From: Tyzzerella sp.
GTDB taxonomy: Bacteria; Bacillota; Clostridia; Lachnospirales; Lachnospiraceae
DNA: 58,376 nt
Assembly: GCA_017416155.1 (NCBI GenBank)
Contig: JAFQDE010000003.1
Span: 1-58,376 of the forward strand
Direction: 5' to 3'
Both the position numbers and the translations under genes were made by a program. How positions within the stretch are numbered: position 1 is the first letter of the stretch; each line of letters begins with the position of its first letter. Positions 1-8,327 of this stretch are shown here, piece after piece. The notes below the pieces were generated by a model. It made no database searches. It worked only from the letters and a program-made list of their open reading frames with translations, and had not been told where the DNA came from.

Positions 1-75
1 TAACATGTAGGACAAAGATACTTAAAAACTATTATGTGAATAACAGGTACTTTTTTCTTGATAAAAAGAAAAAAA

Positions 76-166
76 TCCACAGAAATGTGGATAAATAGAA
101 AAGACCGGACGCGAGTCCGGTACTTTGTCTTCATTCTGAAGAATACGCTTCGGCGTATTCTTTTCT
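76..166 (+). other. Three consecutive tetraloop hairpins (possible 3' end of a structured RNA)
   Basis: Three short perfect hairpins follow each other: a 6-bp stem with a GAAA loop (76-91), a 7-bp stem with a GCGA loop (104-121), and an 8-bp stem with a UUCG loop closed by C-G (141-160) and followed by TTTTCT. GNRA loops and cUUCGg are strand-specific stable RNA loops, and all three are correct only on the plus strand. The last hairpin looks like an intrinsic terminator. This may be the tail of an RNA or mRNA that starts upstream of the window. No RNA family was recognised. Confidence 0.5.
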
Positions 167-586
167 ATTACCAGAGCAGTGTAAGGGGACTTAGTGTTTC
201 TTGAATCCCAGTTCACATAAAAGTCGCTTGCTAAAAGTATGTTTGAGAAACCGTGCGCTCTGTGTCTGTAATATATGCTCGACAACTGTGCGAGAGATTC
301 TGGAAAAGACTAGGCAACTGCGGTCAGAGATGATATAAGGGTGGCTGTCACAAAACTCCCTGTGGTCAAACAGTTGTTCCAGCCACCCACATGTTCTGTC
401 CTGCAGTTGCAAGGCCTTTCACAGAATCTCACGAGGTTATCTCACACATATTACAGACACAGAGCGCTATTGGTTTCGAGTTTACTTTTGGCAAGCGTAA
501 TATCTTCATGTGAATGGGATTCATAGAAACTCTTGTTCCCGCAGCTCCTGCTCTGATAGAAAAGAATAAGACGAAGCGAATATTTA
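141..586. repeat. Large imperfect inverted repeat, ~205-bp arms
   Basis: Left arm about 141-347 and right arm about 380-586 are reverse complements of each other over nearly their full length, with roughly three quarters of positions matching by eye and a few small gaps. The innermost 9 bp (GGGTGGCTG at 339-347 with CAGCCACCC at 380-388) is perfect and encloses a 32-nt loop. Well-matched blocks include CGCTCTGTGTCTGTAATAT (left, 256-274) with its complement near 450-468, and TATTCTTTTCTAT with its complement. Short open frames on both strands here arise from the repeat and do not look like genes. It could be a foldback or MITE-like element, two head-to-head copies of one repeat, or DNA for a long hairpin RNA. 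Confidence 0.75.
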
Positions 587-685
587 ATAAATGTATTTAG
601 TTGTCACACGGAATGCCTTTTTCCGCACAGATCCCAACATTTGACGTAGAGCCTTTATTTTTTAAGAGTAAAAAACAATTTCTCA

Positions 686-714
686 TTGTAATTTTATTTT
701 CTAACCCTTATAAT
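686..714 (+). promoter_or_regulatory. Sigma-A-type promoter for the toxin-antitoxin pair
   Basis: TTGTAA (686-691), a 17-nt spacer and a perfect TATAAT (709-714) stand about 145 nt upstream of the toxin start, just outside the inverted repeat. The rest of 587-859 shows no gene. Confidence 0.5.
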
Positions 715-859
715 AATGTCACATCGAAATCAGGACGGGTTTATTCAGACCATGGATGTCCTTTTGCGTTTTTATAATGCATCTGAATTTCAAGCGTATC
801 CGCTGAAGAATTTCCAATTTTGATGAAAAAAGAATAAAAGAGAGGAGAGTAGAGTAGAG

Positions 860-1180
860 ATGAAGTATACTTTGCGGTATTTGCCATCCTTTTATGAGGA
901 TTTAGATGAAAAAGTGATGCATATTGCTGTCAAACTCAAGAATCCTAAAGCAGCAAATGATTTGCTGGATGCTGTAGAAATGGCAATATTTGAACGTCTG
1001 CCTAATGCAGAATCTTTTGAAAGATATCATTCCTTAAATGAGAGAAAATACCAATATTATCGTATTTATGTAAAAAACTATGTGGTATACTATGTTGTAA
1101 TTGATGATGAAGGCAAGGATAAGATTATGGAAGTGCGAAGAATTTTGCATAATAAACAGGATTCTACTATTGTCATTTAG
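860..1180 (+). CDS. RelE/ParE-family toxin of a type II toxin-antitoxin system
   Basis: A 106-residue protein with the compact RelE/ParE layout: an N-terminal stretch with FYEDLDEKVMHIAVKLKNP as the helical hairpin, followed by beta strands rich in Tyr (KYQYYRIYVKNYVVYYVV) and a C-terminal MEVRRILHNKQD, which is where many RelE members keep catalytic basic residues. Members either cleave ribosome-bound mRNA (RelE) or poison gyrase (ParE); sequence alone does not decide which. It has a GAGGAG Shine-Dalgarno site just upstream. The Phd-type antitoxin gene follows after 66 nt, so the toxin comes first, the reverse of the usual order. Confidence 0.8.
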   Translation: MKYTLRYLPSFYEDLDEKVMHIAVKLKNPKAANDLLDAVEMAIFERLPNAESFERYHSLNERKYQYYRIYVKNYVVYYVVIDDEGKDKIMEVRRILHNKQDSTIVI

Positions 1181-1207
1181 AAAAGATAAGTATATAATAA
1201 ATGCGAT

Positions 1208-1233
1208 GATAAAATTATGATAAAATTATGATA
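1208..1233 (+). repeat. Tandem 11-nt direct repeat before the antitoxin gene
   Basis: GATAAAATTAT occurs twice head to tail (1208-1218 and 1219-1229) and a third copy begins at 1230, directly in front of the antitoxin ribosome-binding site AGGAG (1233-1237). It could be an operator for the antitoxin or an AT-rich translation enhancer. Confidence 0.5.
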
Positions 1234-1246
1234 GGAGATGAGCAAG

Positions 1247-1498
1247 ATGCAAATTAGACCAATTTCAGATTTGCGAAATAAATTTACGGATATTGAAAAA
1301 ACAGTTAGTAGTGGTGAACCGGTATATCTGACTAAAAATGGTTATGGTACGATGGTTGTGCTAAGTTTGGATTCGTATTCACATTTGATTGAGCGTATAG
1401 AAAAAGCGCTTGATGAGGCTGATAGATTAGCTGAAGAGACTTCAGTTAGATATACGCATGAAGAAGTTTTTGGCAAGATACGAGATAAAATAAAATGA
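1247..1498 (+). CDS. Phd/YefM-family antitoxin
   Basis: An 83-residue protein whose N-terminus (MQIRPISDLRNKFTDIEK) and following block (SGEPVYLTKNGYGTMVVLSLDSY) match the Phd/YefM DNA-binding fold. The charged C-terminal third is the part that usually wraps the toxin. Phd-type antitoxins neutralise a RelE/Doc-type partner and autorepress the operon. I chose the ATG at 1247 because AGGAG lies 9 nt upstream; an ATG at 1238 in the same frame is almost on top of that site. It is the partner of the toxin gene upstream. Confidence 0.85.
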   Translation: MQIRPISDLRNKFTDIEKTVSSGEPVYLTKNGYGTMVVLSLDSYSHLIERIEKALDEADRLAEETSVRYTHEEVFGKIRDKIK

Positions 1499-1513
1499 AA
1501 TAATGTTAGCATT

Positions 1514-1544
1514 GATTAGGAATCAGTCATACTGATTCCTAATT
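1514..1544 (+). terminator. Hairpin after the toxin-antitoxin pair
   Basis: ATTAGGAATCAG (1515-1526) pairs perfectly with CTGATTCCTAAT (1532-1543) around a 5-nt loop. The T-run that follows is poor, so termination may be moderate. Confidence 0.55.
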
Positions 1545-1565
1545 TGCATATTTATGCAAACTTGG

Positions 1566-1595
1566 TTGCCAACACCTCGCCAATTGTAGTATAAT
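1566..1595 (+). promoter_or_regulatory. Promoter of the nusB operon
   Basis: TTGCCA (1566-1571), an 18-nt spacer and a perfect TATAAT (1590-1595) lie just upstream of nusB, placing transcription start at about 1602. This also argues against translation starting at the ATG at 1604. Confidence 0.6.
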
Positions 1596-1630
1596 AAGCA
1601 ATAATGCGAAAACTTAAGGAGAAATGGGAA

Positions 1631-2029
1631 ATGAGTAGAACAGAACTTAGAGAGCATATTTTTAGAATGTTATTCCGTGTGGAGTTTAACAGTGCTGAGG
1701 AAATGAAAGAACAAGAGCAATTCTACTTTGACGAACTGGAGGAAGCGACAGGCAAAGACCAGGAATATATTTTGAACAAATACAGAGCAATCGATGAGAA
1801 GAAAGAAGAGATAGACAAGCTTCTCAATGAAGTGACAGAGGGTTGGAAGACTACGCGTATGAACCGTGTTGATCTTACGATTCTCCGCCTTGCAACATAC
1901 GAGATTAAGTGGGACGAGGATGTTCCGATAGGAGTTGCAATTAACGAAGCAGTGGAGCTTGCGAAGAAATACAGCAGTGATGATGGTCCGGCATTTGTCA
2001 ACGGAGTCTTAGCAAAGGTTGTAAACTAG
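1631..2029 (+). CDS. nusB: Transcription antitermination factor NusB
   Basis: A 132-residue all-helical RNA-binding protein that, with S10/NusE, binds boxA RNA and promotes antitermination on rRNA operons. Typical NusB features are the start MSRTELREHIFRMLFRVEF, the block WKTTRMNRVDLTILRLATYEI, and the C-terminal PIGVAINEAVELAKKYSSDDGPAFVNGVL, the most conserved NusB signature. I chose ATG 1631, which has AAGGAG 9 nt upstream, over an in-frame ATG at 1604 that falls at the predicted transcription start. It opens the conserved run nusB-xseA-xseB-ispA-dxs-tlyA-nadK-argR-recN. Confidence 0.93.
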   Translation: MSRTELREHIFRMLFRVEFNSAEEMKEQEQFYFDELEEATGKDQEYILNKYRAIDEKKEEIDKLLNEVTEGWKTTRMNRVDLTILRLATYEIKWDEDVPIGVAINEAVELAKKYSSDDGPAFVNGVLAKVVN

Positions 2030-2039
2030 GGGTAATTCG

Positions 2040-3248
2040 ATGCGTAATGTATATACGGTCAAGCAGGTAAATGCTTATATCAAAAATATGTTTACACAGG
2101 ATTTTATGCTGAATCGCATCTATGTGAAGGGTGAGGTGTCGAACTGTAAGTATCATACATCAGGACATATTTACTTTTCATTGAAAGATGAATCCGGTTC
2201 CATGGCGTGTATTATGTTTGCAGGCAACAGAAACGGTCTAGGATTTCGCATGCAGGATGGACAGCAAGTCATTGCTCTGGGCAATGTGACTACTTATGAG
2301 CGAGATGGCAAATATCAGCTCTATGCGAAGGAAATCATCTTAGATGGTGCAGGTCTTTTATACGAGAAGTTTGAGGCGTTAAAACGTGAGCTTGGTGAGA
2401 TGGGAATGTTTGCCGAGGAGTACAAGCAACCCATACCGAAGTTTGCAAAACGAATCGGTATTGTAACCGCACCGACGGGAGCAGCGATCCGTGATATTAT
2501 GAATGTCTCCGCAAGACGTAATCCATATGTGCAACTTATCTTGTATCCGGCACTTGTTCAGGGAGACGGAGCGGCAGAGAGTATTGTGAAGGGTATTCAG
2601 ATGCTGGATGAATATGGTGTAGATGTGATGATTGTCGGTCGAGGCGGAGGCTCCATAGAGGACTTGTGGGCGTTTAACGAAGAGATTGTGGCGAGAGCAA
2701 TCTTCGAGTGCAAGACGCCGATTATCTCTGCAGTCGGACATGAAACAGACACGACGATTGCAGATTATGTGGCGGATATGCGTGCACCGACACCGTCAGC
2801 GGCGGCAGAACTTGCAGTGTTTGAGTATCAGGCATTTGAAAATTGTTTAGATGAGAAACGGTTGAAATTAAAACGCACATTATATCAAAAAATACAGCTC
2901 ACGCGTATGAGAATGGAGCGTTATCGGGTGAAGATGAATTATTTGCATCCACGTACCAAACTTCAAAAGCAACAACAACGAAGCTTAGAGGCGGAGCAGA
3001 GAATTCGGAATGCGATGGAGCGAAAACTAGATGTAGCGAAGCAAAGATTGGCAATTCGTATTGAACAGATGAAAGGTCTTTCACCGCTTGCCAAATTGAA
3101 CCAGGGATTTTCCTATGTTACGTCTGAGACGGGAAAAGTTGTTAAGAGTGTGGAACATGTAAAACTAAATGACAGTCTGAAGATTTATGTGACTGATGGA
3201 ATTCTGAAAGCAAAAGTGGAAGATACTTATAAGGGAGGATTACAATGA
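2040..3248 (+). CDS. xseA: Exodeoxyribonuclease VII large subunit
   Basis: A 402-residue catalytic subunit of exonuclease VII, which degrades single-stranded DNA from both ends and acts in repair. Residues ~5-100 form the OB-fold nucleic-acid-binding domain (YVKGEVSNCKYHTSGHIYF). The middle carries the catalytic domain with the family motifs GIVTAPTGAAIRDI, VGRGGGSIEDLWAFNEE and SAVGHETDTTIADYVAD, followed by a helical C-terminal region that recruits XseB. It begins 10 nt after nusB, and its TGA overlaps the ATG of xseB by 4 nt, so the two subunits are translationally coupled. Length and motifs are normal. Confidence 0.96.
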   Translation: MRNVYTVKQVNAYIKNMFTQDFMLNRIYVKGEVSNCKYHTSGHIYFSLKDESGSMACIMFAGNRNGLGFRMQDGQQVIALGNVTTYERDGKYQLYAKEIILDGAGLLYEKFEALKRELGEMGMFAEEYKQPIPKFAKRIGIVTAPTGAAIRDIMNVSARRNPYVQLILYPALVQGDGAAESIVKGIQMLDEYGVDVMIVGRGGGSIEDLWAFNEEIVARAIFECKTPIISAVGHETDTTIADYVADMRAPTPSAAAELAVFEYQAFENCLDEKRLKLKRTLYQKIQLTRMRMERYRVKMNYLHPRTKLQKQQQRSLEAEQRIRNAMERKLDVAKQRLAIRIEQMKGLSPLAKLNQGFSYVTSETGKVVKSVEHVKLNDSLKIYVTDGILKAKVEDTYKGGLQ

Positions 3249-3448
3249 CAGAGCAGTCTTTGGAAACAGTATTTGAACAATTGGACGAGATTGTAGAACA
3301 GTTGGAAGCGGAAGATGTCTCTTTGGAGGCTTCTTTCGGGCTTTATCATAAAGGAATGGATTTACTCAAGGTGTGCAATGAGAAGATTGACACGATTGAG
3401 AAAAAGATGATGATGATGGATGAAAATGGAGAAGAGCATGAATTTTAA
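3245..3448 (+). CDS. xseB: Exodeoxyribonuclease VII small subunit
   Basis: A 67-residue helical protein that binds several copies per XseA. It has the standard XseB pattern: FEQLDEIVEQLEAEDVSLEASFGLYHKGMDLLKVCNEKID. The start ATG overlaps the xseA stop (ATGA), and the ribosome site GGGAGG lies within the xseA end. The 3' end overlaps ispA slightly. Confidence 0.93.
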   Translation: MTEQSLETVFEQLDEIVEQLEAEDVSLEASFGLYHKGMDLLKVCNEKIDTIEKKMMMMDENGEEHEF

Positions 3449-4328
3449 AGAAGAACAGGTAAAGCGAGTTGAGATAATTGAAAAGATTTTGAAAAAATAT
3501 CTTCCGGCGAAGGAAGGGCATCAAAAGGTCATCATGGAGGCCATGGAATATAGTGTCATGGCTGGTGGCAAGAGACTTCGTCCGATGCTGATGCAGGAGA
3601 CCTATAAGCTGTTTGGCGGAGAAGGAGAACTTGTTGAGCCTTTTATGGCTGCGATGGAGATGATTCATACCTATTCGCTTGTACATGATGATTTGCCGGC
3701 GATGGATGATGACGATTATCGCAGAGGAAGAAAGACGACTCATGTGGTTTACGGGGAAGCGATGGGAATCCTTGCAGGAGATGCACTTCTAAATTTTGCA
3801 TTTGAGACTGCGACAAAAGCGTTTGCTATGTTTCCGGAAAAGACTCTTGAGATTGGGAAGGCTCTGCAGGTACTTGCTGGGAAAGCAGGTATCTATGGCA
3901 TGATTGGCGGCCAGGTTGTCGATGTGGAGAGTGCTGGAAACAGCATTTCCAAAGAGGTACTTGACTTTATCTATGAACTTAAGACAAGTGCGCTCATTGA
4001 GTCATCGATGATGATTGGAGCTATCTTAGCAGGTGCAGATGAAACCTCTGTTAAGACGATTGAAAAAATCGCAAAGAACATCGGAATCGCATTCCAGATT
4101 CAGGATGATATTTTGGATGTAACAAGTACGGTAGAAGAACTTGGCAAGCCGATTCATAGCGATGAGAAAAACGAGAAAACTACATATGTGACATTGGTGG
4201 GACTTGAGAAAGCAAAAGAGTATGTTGAGAATATTTCCATGGAGGCAATTCAACTTCTCGAAACATTTGAAACAAGGGATGCTTTTCTCAAGGAACTTTT
4301 GAAAGCACTGATTCACAGAAAAAAATAA
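3438..4328 (+). CDS. ispA: Farnesyl/geranyl diphosphate synthase (polyprenyl synthetase)
   Basis: A 296-residue trans-prenyltransferase that condenses IPP with DMAPP/GPP, giving the C15 precursor for undecaprenyl phosphate and quinones. It contains the first aspartate-rich motif DDLPAMDDDDYRRGRKTTH and the second QIQDDILD, plus GGKRLRP near the N-terminus for substrate binding. I chose ATG 3438, which has GGAG 6 nt upstream; ATGs at 3420 and 3426 are in frame but overlap xseB further. It lies between xseB and dxs, so two steps of the isoprenoid pathway are co-transcribed. Confidence 0.92.
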   Translation: MNFKEEQVKRVEIIEKILKKYLPAKEGHQKVIMEAMEYSVMAGGKRLRPMLMQETYKLFGGEGELVEPFMAAMEMIHTYSLVHDDLPAMDDDDYRRGRKTTHVVYGEAMGILAGDALLNFAFETATKAFAMFPEKTLEIGKALQVLAGKAGIYGMIGGQVVDVESAGNSISKEVLDFIYELKTSALIESSMMIGAILAGADETSVKTIEKIAKNIGIAFQIQDDILDVTSTVEELGKPIHSDEKNEKTTYVTLVGLEKAKEYVENISMEAIQLLETFETRDAFLKELLKALIHRKK

Positions 4329-4340
4329 AGGGGTGCTCTT

Positions 4341-6206
4341 ATGGTATTAGAGCGTATTCAAAAAGCAAACGATATTAAAAAGCTTAAGTGGGAAGAACAA
4401 AATGTGCTGGCAACAGAGATTCGCCAGTTTTTAGTGGAAAAAATTAGTAAAACAGGCGGACATTTGGCTTCGAATCTTGGAGTTGTAGAACTTACGATAG
4501 CAATGCATTTAGCATTTTCGCTTCCTAAGGATAAGATTATCTGGGATGTTGGTCATCAGTCTTATACGCATAAGATTTTAACCGGCAGAAAAGAAGGATT
4601 TGATCATTTAAGACAATATGGTGGCATGAGTGGTTTTCCTAAGAGAAAGGAAAGTGCTTGCGACGCCTTTGATACAGGACACAGTTCCACATCTCTTGCG
4701 GCCGGTCTTGGTTATGTGGAAGCAAGGGAGCTTTTGGGAAAAGATTATAAGGTAGTCTCTGTTATCGGTGATGGTTCTCTAACTGGTGGAATGGCGTTCG
4801 AAGCACTGAACAATGCTGCACACTTAAAGAGCAATTATATTATTGTTCTGAATGATAATAACATGTCTATTTCAGAAAATGTCGGAGGAATGTCTGCGTA
4901 TTTGGATGGACTTCGAACTGCAAATTTTTATAATGATTTAAAAAAGGGTGTAACAAATACCCTAAATAAGATTCCGGGAGCCGGCGAGAAGATCGTCAAG
5001 GGAATTCGTAAGACAAAGAACAGTATCAAGCAGCTCTTTGTGCCTGGAATGTTATTTGAAGATATGGGAATCACCTATCTTGGTCCGGTAGATGGACATG
5101 ATATTAAAAAATTATATCGTACTTTTAAGGAAGCGCAGAGGATGGATCACGCTGTATTGGTTCATGTGCTTACAACGAAAGGTAAGGGATATGCACCGGC
5201 AGAACAGATGCCGTCTAAATTCCACGGTGTAAGTCCGTTTGATGTAAAGACAGGAGCTGTGCTTACTACGAAAAGAGCAGATTCATACACAGATGTATTT
5301 GCTGATATTATGTGTGAACTAGGCGAAAAAGAGCCTAGACTTGTTGCGATTACGGCAGCTATGAAGGATGGAACAGGACTTTGTAAGTTTCAAGAAAAAT
5401 TTCCTGACAGATTCTATGATGTTGGTATTGCAGAGCAACATGCGGTTACATTTGCAGCAGGACTTGCTGCAGCAGGCATGAAGCCTGTATTTGCTGTATA
5501 TTCCTCATTCTTGCAGAGAGGATATGACCAGATAGTGCATGATGTATGCATGCAAAATCTGCCGGTTATATTTGCGATAGACAGAGCTGGTTTAGTTGGA
5601 AATGACGGAGAGACGCATCAGGGTGTATATGATGTTGCATACTTAAACCATATTCCGAACATGACGATTCTTGCACCAAAGAATCGCAAGGAATTTGCAG
5701 ATATGATGGAATTTGCAATCAATCATAACGGACCAGTTGCAATTCGTTATCCGAGAGGAGATGTTTACGATGGATTGCAGGAATATTGTGAGCCAGTTGT
5801 TTATGGAAAGAGCGAAGTGATTGCAAAAGAATCTGACATTGCAATATTCGGATGCGGTCATATGATGGAGACGGCAGAGCAGGTATGGAACTTCTTGAAG
5901 AAACAAGGTTATTCATGTAGTCTCATCAACAGCCGTTTTGTAAAGCCACTAGATACAGATGTTCTTAAAGACATGTCAGAAGGACACCGATTATTTGTGA
6001 CGATAGAAGAAGCTGCTGTTGAAGGTGGATATGGATCCCATGTTGTGAAATATCTATCCGAACAGAATATTCCAGTCAAGGTATTGATTGTGGGTGTACC
6101 GGATTGTTTTGTAGAGCATGGAAATATTTCACAACTCCGCGAGCAGGTTGGACTTGACAGTGCAACAATTGTAGAAAAAATTATAAAAGCATGGGAGAAT
6201 CTATGA
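4341..6206 (+). CDS. dxs: 1-deoxy-D-xylulose-5-phosphate synthase
   Basis: A 621-residue thiamine-diphosphate enzyme that joins pyruvate and glyceraldehyde 3-phosphate, the first step of the MEP isoprenoid pathway. The ThDP-binding motif is GDGSLTGGMAFEALNNA with NDNNMSIS. The transketolase-like central domain carries FYDVGIAEQHAVTFAAG, with the catalytic Glu, and the C-terminal domain runs to the end. Length fits the family. ispH, the last enzyme of the same pathway, lies at 51191. The stop TGA overlaps the tlyA start by 4 nt. Confidence 0.96.
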   Translation: MVLERIQKANDIKKLKWEEQNVLATEIRQFLVEKISKTGGHLASNLGVVELTIAMHLAFSLPKDKIIWDVGHQSYTHKILTGRKEGFDHLRQYGGMSGFPKRKESACDAFDTGHSSTSLAAGLGYVEARELLGKDYKVVSVIGDGSLTGGMAFEALNNAAHLKSNYIIVLNDNNMSISENVGGMSAYLDGLRTANFYNDLKKGVTNTLNKIPGAGEKIVKGIRKTKNSIKQLFVPGMLFEDMGITYLGPVDGHDIKKLYRTFKEAQRMDHAVLVHVLTTKGKGYAPAEQMPSKFHGVSPFDVKTGAVLTTKRADSYTDVFADIMCELGEKEPRLVAITAAMKDGTGLCKFQEKFPDRFYDVGIAEQHAVTFAAGLAAAGMKPVFAVYSSFLQRGYDQIVHDVCMQNLPVIFAIDRAGLVGNDGETHQGVYDVAYLNHIPNMTILAPKNRKEFADMMEFAINHNGPVAIRYPRGDVYDGLQEYCEPVVYGKSEVIAKESDIAIFGCGHMMETAEQVWNFLKKQGYSCSLINSRFVKPLDTDVLKDMSEGHRLFVTIEEAAVEGGYGSHVVKYLSEQNIPVKVLIVGVPDCFVEHGNISQLREQVGLDSATIVEKIIKAWENL

Positions 6207-7015
6207 AAGAACGTTTAGACGTGTTACTTGTAAAACGAAATCTGGCTGAGTCCAGAGAAAAAGCAAAAGCGATTATCATGTCAGGAAATGTGTTTGTGGA
6301 AGGCCAGAGAGAAGATAAGGCCGGAAGCACATTTCCTGAGGAAGTATATATAGAGGTCAAAGGCAATAAACTTCCATATGTCAGCAGAGGCGGTCTTAAG
6401 TTGGAAAAGGCAGTTGCAAATTTTGCCGTAGAATTAGAGGGGAAAGTTTGTACAGACGTTGGTTCTTCTACCGGTGGATTCACAGACTGTATGCTCCAAA
6501 ACGGTGCAAAAAAGGTGTTTGCCATTGATGTTGGAACGAATCAGCTTGCGTGGAAACTGCGTCAGGATGAGCGTGTAGTCTGCATGGAAAAGACGAACAT
6601 CCGTTATGTGACACCAGAGGATATCGGAGAAGGAATTGACTTTTCGTCCATTGATGTTTCCTTTATTTCACTGACCAAAGTCTTACTTCCAATTCGCAAT
6701 TACCTGAAAGAAAATGGGCAGATTGTGGCACTGATTAAGCCACAGTTTGAAGCAGGCCGCGAGAAGGTTGGAAAAAAAGGTGTGGTGCGAGAAAAAAGTA
6801 CCCACTTGGAAGTCATTGAGATGGTATTGTCCTATGCCGTTTCCATTGGATTTAAAGTCTTGAATTTGGATTTTTCTCCGATTAAAGGACCGGAAGGTAA
6901 TATTGAATATCTGGCACATTTGGAAAAGACAGAGGAAGTGGGAACACTTTCAGATGTATCTATAGATTGGAAACAGGTTGTAGAGAATGCATTTGAAACC
7001 TTAAGTAAATCATAA
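6203..7015 (+). CDS. tlyA: TlyA-family rRNA 2'-O-methyltransferase
   Basis: A 270-residue protein with an N-terminal S4 RNA-binding domain (MKERLDVLLVKRNLAESREKA..., residues ~1-65) and an FtsJ/RrmJ-like methyltransferase domain with the SAM motif DVGSSTGGFTDCML. TlyA proteins methylate cytidines of 16S and/or 23S rRNA; in mycobacteria loss gives capreomycin resistance. I chose ATG 6203, which forms an ATGA overlap with dxs and has GGGAGAA upstream, over an ATG 12 nt earlier. This is its usual place in Firmicute genomes. Confidence 0.9.
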   Translation: MKERLDVLLVKRNLAESREKAKAIIMSGNVFVEGQREDKAGSTFPEEVYIEVKGNKLPYVSRGGLKLEKAVANFAVELEGKVCTDVGSSTGGFTDCMLQNGAKKVFAIDVGTNQLAWKLRQDERVVCMEKTNIRYVTPEDIGEGIDFSSIDVSFISLTKVLLPIRNYLKENGQIVALIKPQFEAGREKVGKKGVVREKSTHLEVIEMVLSYAVSIGFKVLNLDFSPIKGPEGNIEYLAHLEKTEEVGTLSDVSIDWKQVVENAFETLSKS

Positions 7016-7030
7016 AGTGAGGATGAAATT

Positions 7031-7843
7031 ATGAGGAAATTTTATATCATCACAAATTTATTGAAAGACAAGACGCTTGAAACAACGCATCGTATTCAAA
7101 AGTACATAGAGGAACATGGGAAAGAGTGTGTACTGGCAACTCCGGAACGTATTCTTCCGGAAGGAACGGATTGTATATTAGTGCTGGGTGGTGACGGAAC
7201 CTTGATTCGTGCTGCACGAGACATGCATGCTTATGATGTACCGATACTTGGTATCAACATAGGAACGCTTGGATATCTTACAGAGGTGGAACTTCAAAAC
7301 GTAGAGGAAGCCTTAGACCGCTTGTTTGAAGGTGATACGCAGGTAGAGAGACGCATGATGCTTGTGGGTACCATCAATGACGAAAGAGAAGAATTGGCTT
7401 TTAATGATGTCGTTATCACGAGACTTGGAGTGCTGAGAGTCATTCATTTTAAATTGTATGTTAATGGAGAACTTCTTAATACCTATCATGCGGACGGAAT
7501 AATTGTATCAACGCCAACCGGTTCTACAGCATATAATTTATCGGCAGGTGGTCCGATTGTGGAACCGACAGCATCTATTATTGTTGTCACGCCAATCTGT
7601 TCTCATGCATTAAACACAAGCAGTATTGTATTATCTGCCAATGATGAGATTATGATAGAGATTATGCCTGATCGTGAAGGACATGAGCAGATTGTAGGTC
7701 TCTCATTTGATGGAGAACATAATCTGGAGTTAAATACGGGAGACCGTGTTGTAATTCAAAAGTCCAAATCAGAGACAGAACTTCTGAAATTAAGTGACAT
7801 TAGTTTTCTGGAAAGAATGAGATGGAAGATGAAAGGAAATTAG
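7031..7843 (+). CDS. nadK: NAD kinase
   Basis: A 270-residue ATP-NAD kinase making NADP. It shows the diagnostic GGDGT motif (ILVLGGDGTLIRAARD), the second conserved NE/D region (AFNDVVITR), and the glycine-rich HADGIIVSTPTGSTAYNLSAGGP block that binds NAD. Length is typical for Firmicutes. It starts 15 nt after tlyA and is followed 2 nt later by argR, so it sits inside the operon. Confidence 0.95.
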   Translation: MRKFYIITNLLKDKTLETTHRIQKYIEEHGKECVLATPERILPEGTDCILVLGGDGTLIRAARDMHAYDVPILGINIGTLGYLTEVELQNVEEALDRLFEGDTQVERRMMLVGTINDEREELAFNDVVITRLGVLRVIHFKLYVNGELLNTYHADGIIVSTPTGSTAYNLSAGGPIVEPTASIIVVTPICSHALNTSSIVLSANDEIMIEIMPDREGHEQIVGLSFDGEHNLELNTGDRVVIQKSKSETELLKLSDISFLERMRWKMKGN

Positions 7844-7845
7844 TC

Positions 7846-8295
7846 ATGAAGGTAAACAGACATCAAAAAATTGTAGAATTGGTAAATAAGTTTCACATCG
7901 AGACGCAGGAGGAACTGGCAGACAGACTGCGCGAAGAAGGATTTCAAATCACGCAGGCAACCGTATCCAGAGATATCCGTGACTTAAAACTCACCAAGGT
8001 TCAAACAGATGATGGCAGACAAAAATATGTCGTGTTAAAGGCAACAGAAAATGCACTTCGAGAAAAGTACATCCGTATCCTGAAGGACGGTTTTGTATCC
8101 ATGGATATGGCTCTTAATATTCTTGTGATTAAGACGGAGTCAGGAATGGCTATGGCGGTGGCGGCTGCGATTGATGAAATGCACTGGCATGAAGTGGTTG
8201 GTTGTATCGCTGGGGATGATACCATTATGTGTGCTATTAGGACTGTTGAGGATACAGCTGCTGTTATGGAAAAAATACGTAAGATTGTATTGTAA
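7846..8295 (+). CDS. argR: Arginine repressor ArgR/AhrC
   Basis: A 149-residue arginine-responsive regulator. The N-terminal winged helix carries EELADRLREEGFQITQATVSRDIRDL, and the C-terminal hexamerisation and arginine-binding domain has GCIAGDDTIMCAIR with the conserved GDDT. I chose ATG 7846, which has AAAGGAAA about 7 nt upstream; an earlier in-frame ATG at 7822 lies inside nadK. No arginine biosynthesis genes are nearby. Its position before recN is an old Firmicute arrangement, not a sign of local regulation. Confidence 0.95.
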   Translation: MKVNRHQKIVELVNKFHIETQEELADRLREEGFQITQATVSRDIRDLKLTKVQTDDGRQKYVVLKATENALREKYIRILKDGFVSMDMALNILVIKTESGMAMAVAAAIDEMHWHEVVGCIAGDDTIMCAIRTVEDTAAVMEKIRKIVL

Positions 8296-8327
8296 TTTGA
8301 ACAAAAGAGAGTCTTTAGGAGACAACC

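Noticed and set aside
22-526. Short open frames on both strands in the inverted repeat
   Set aside because: They lie in the repeat arms, give related peptides on opposite strands because of the repeat, lack clear ribosome sites, and resemble no family.
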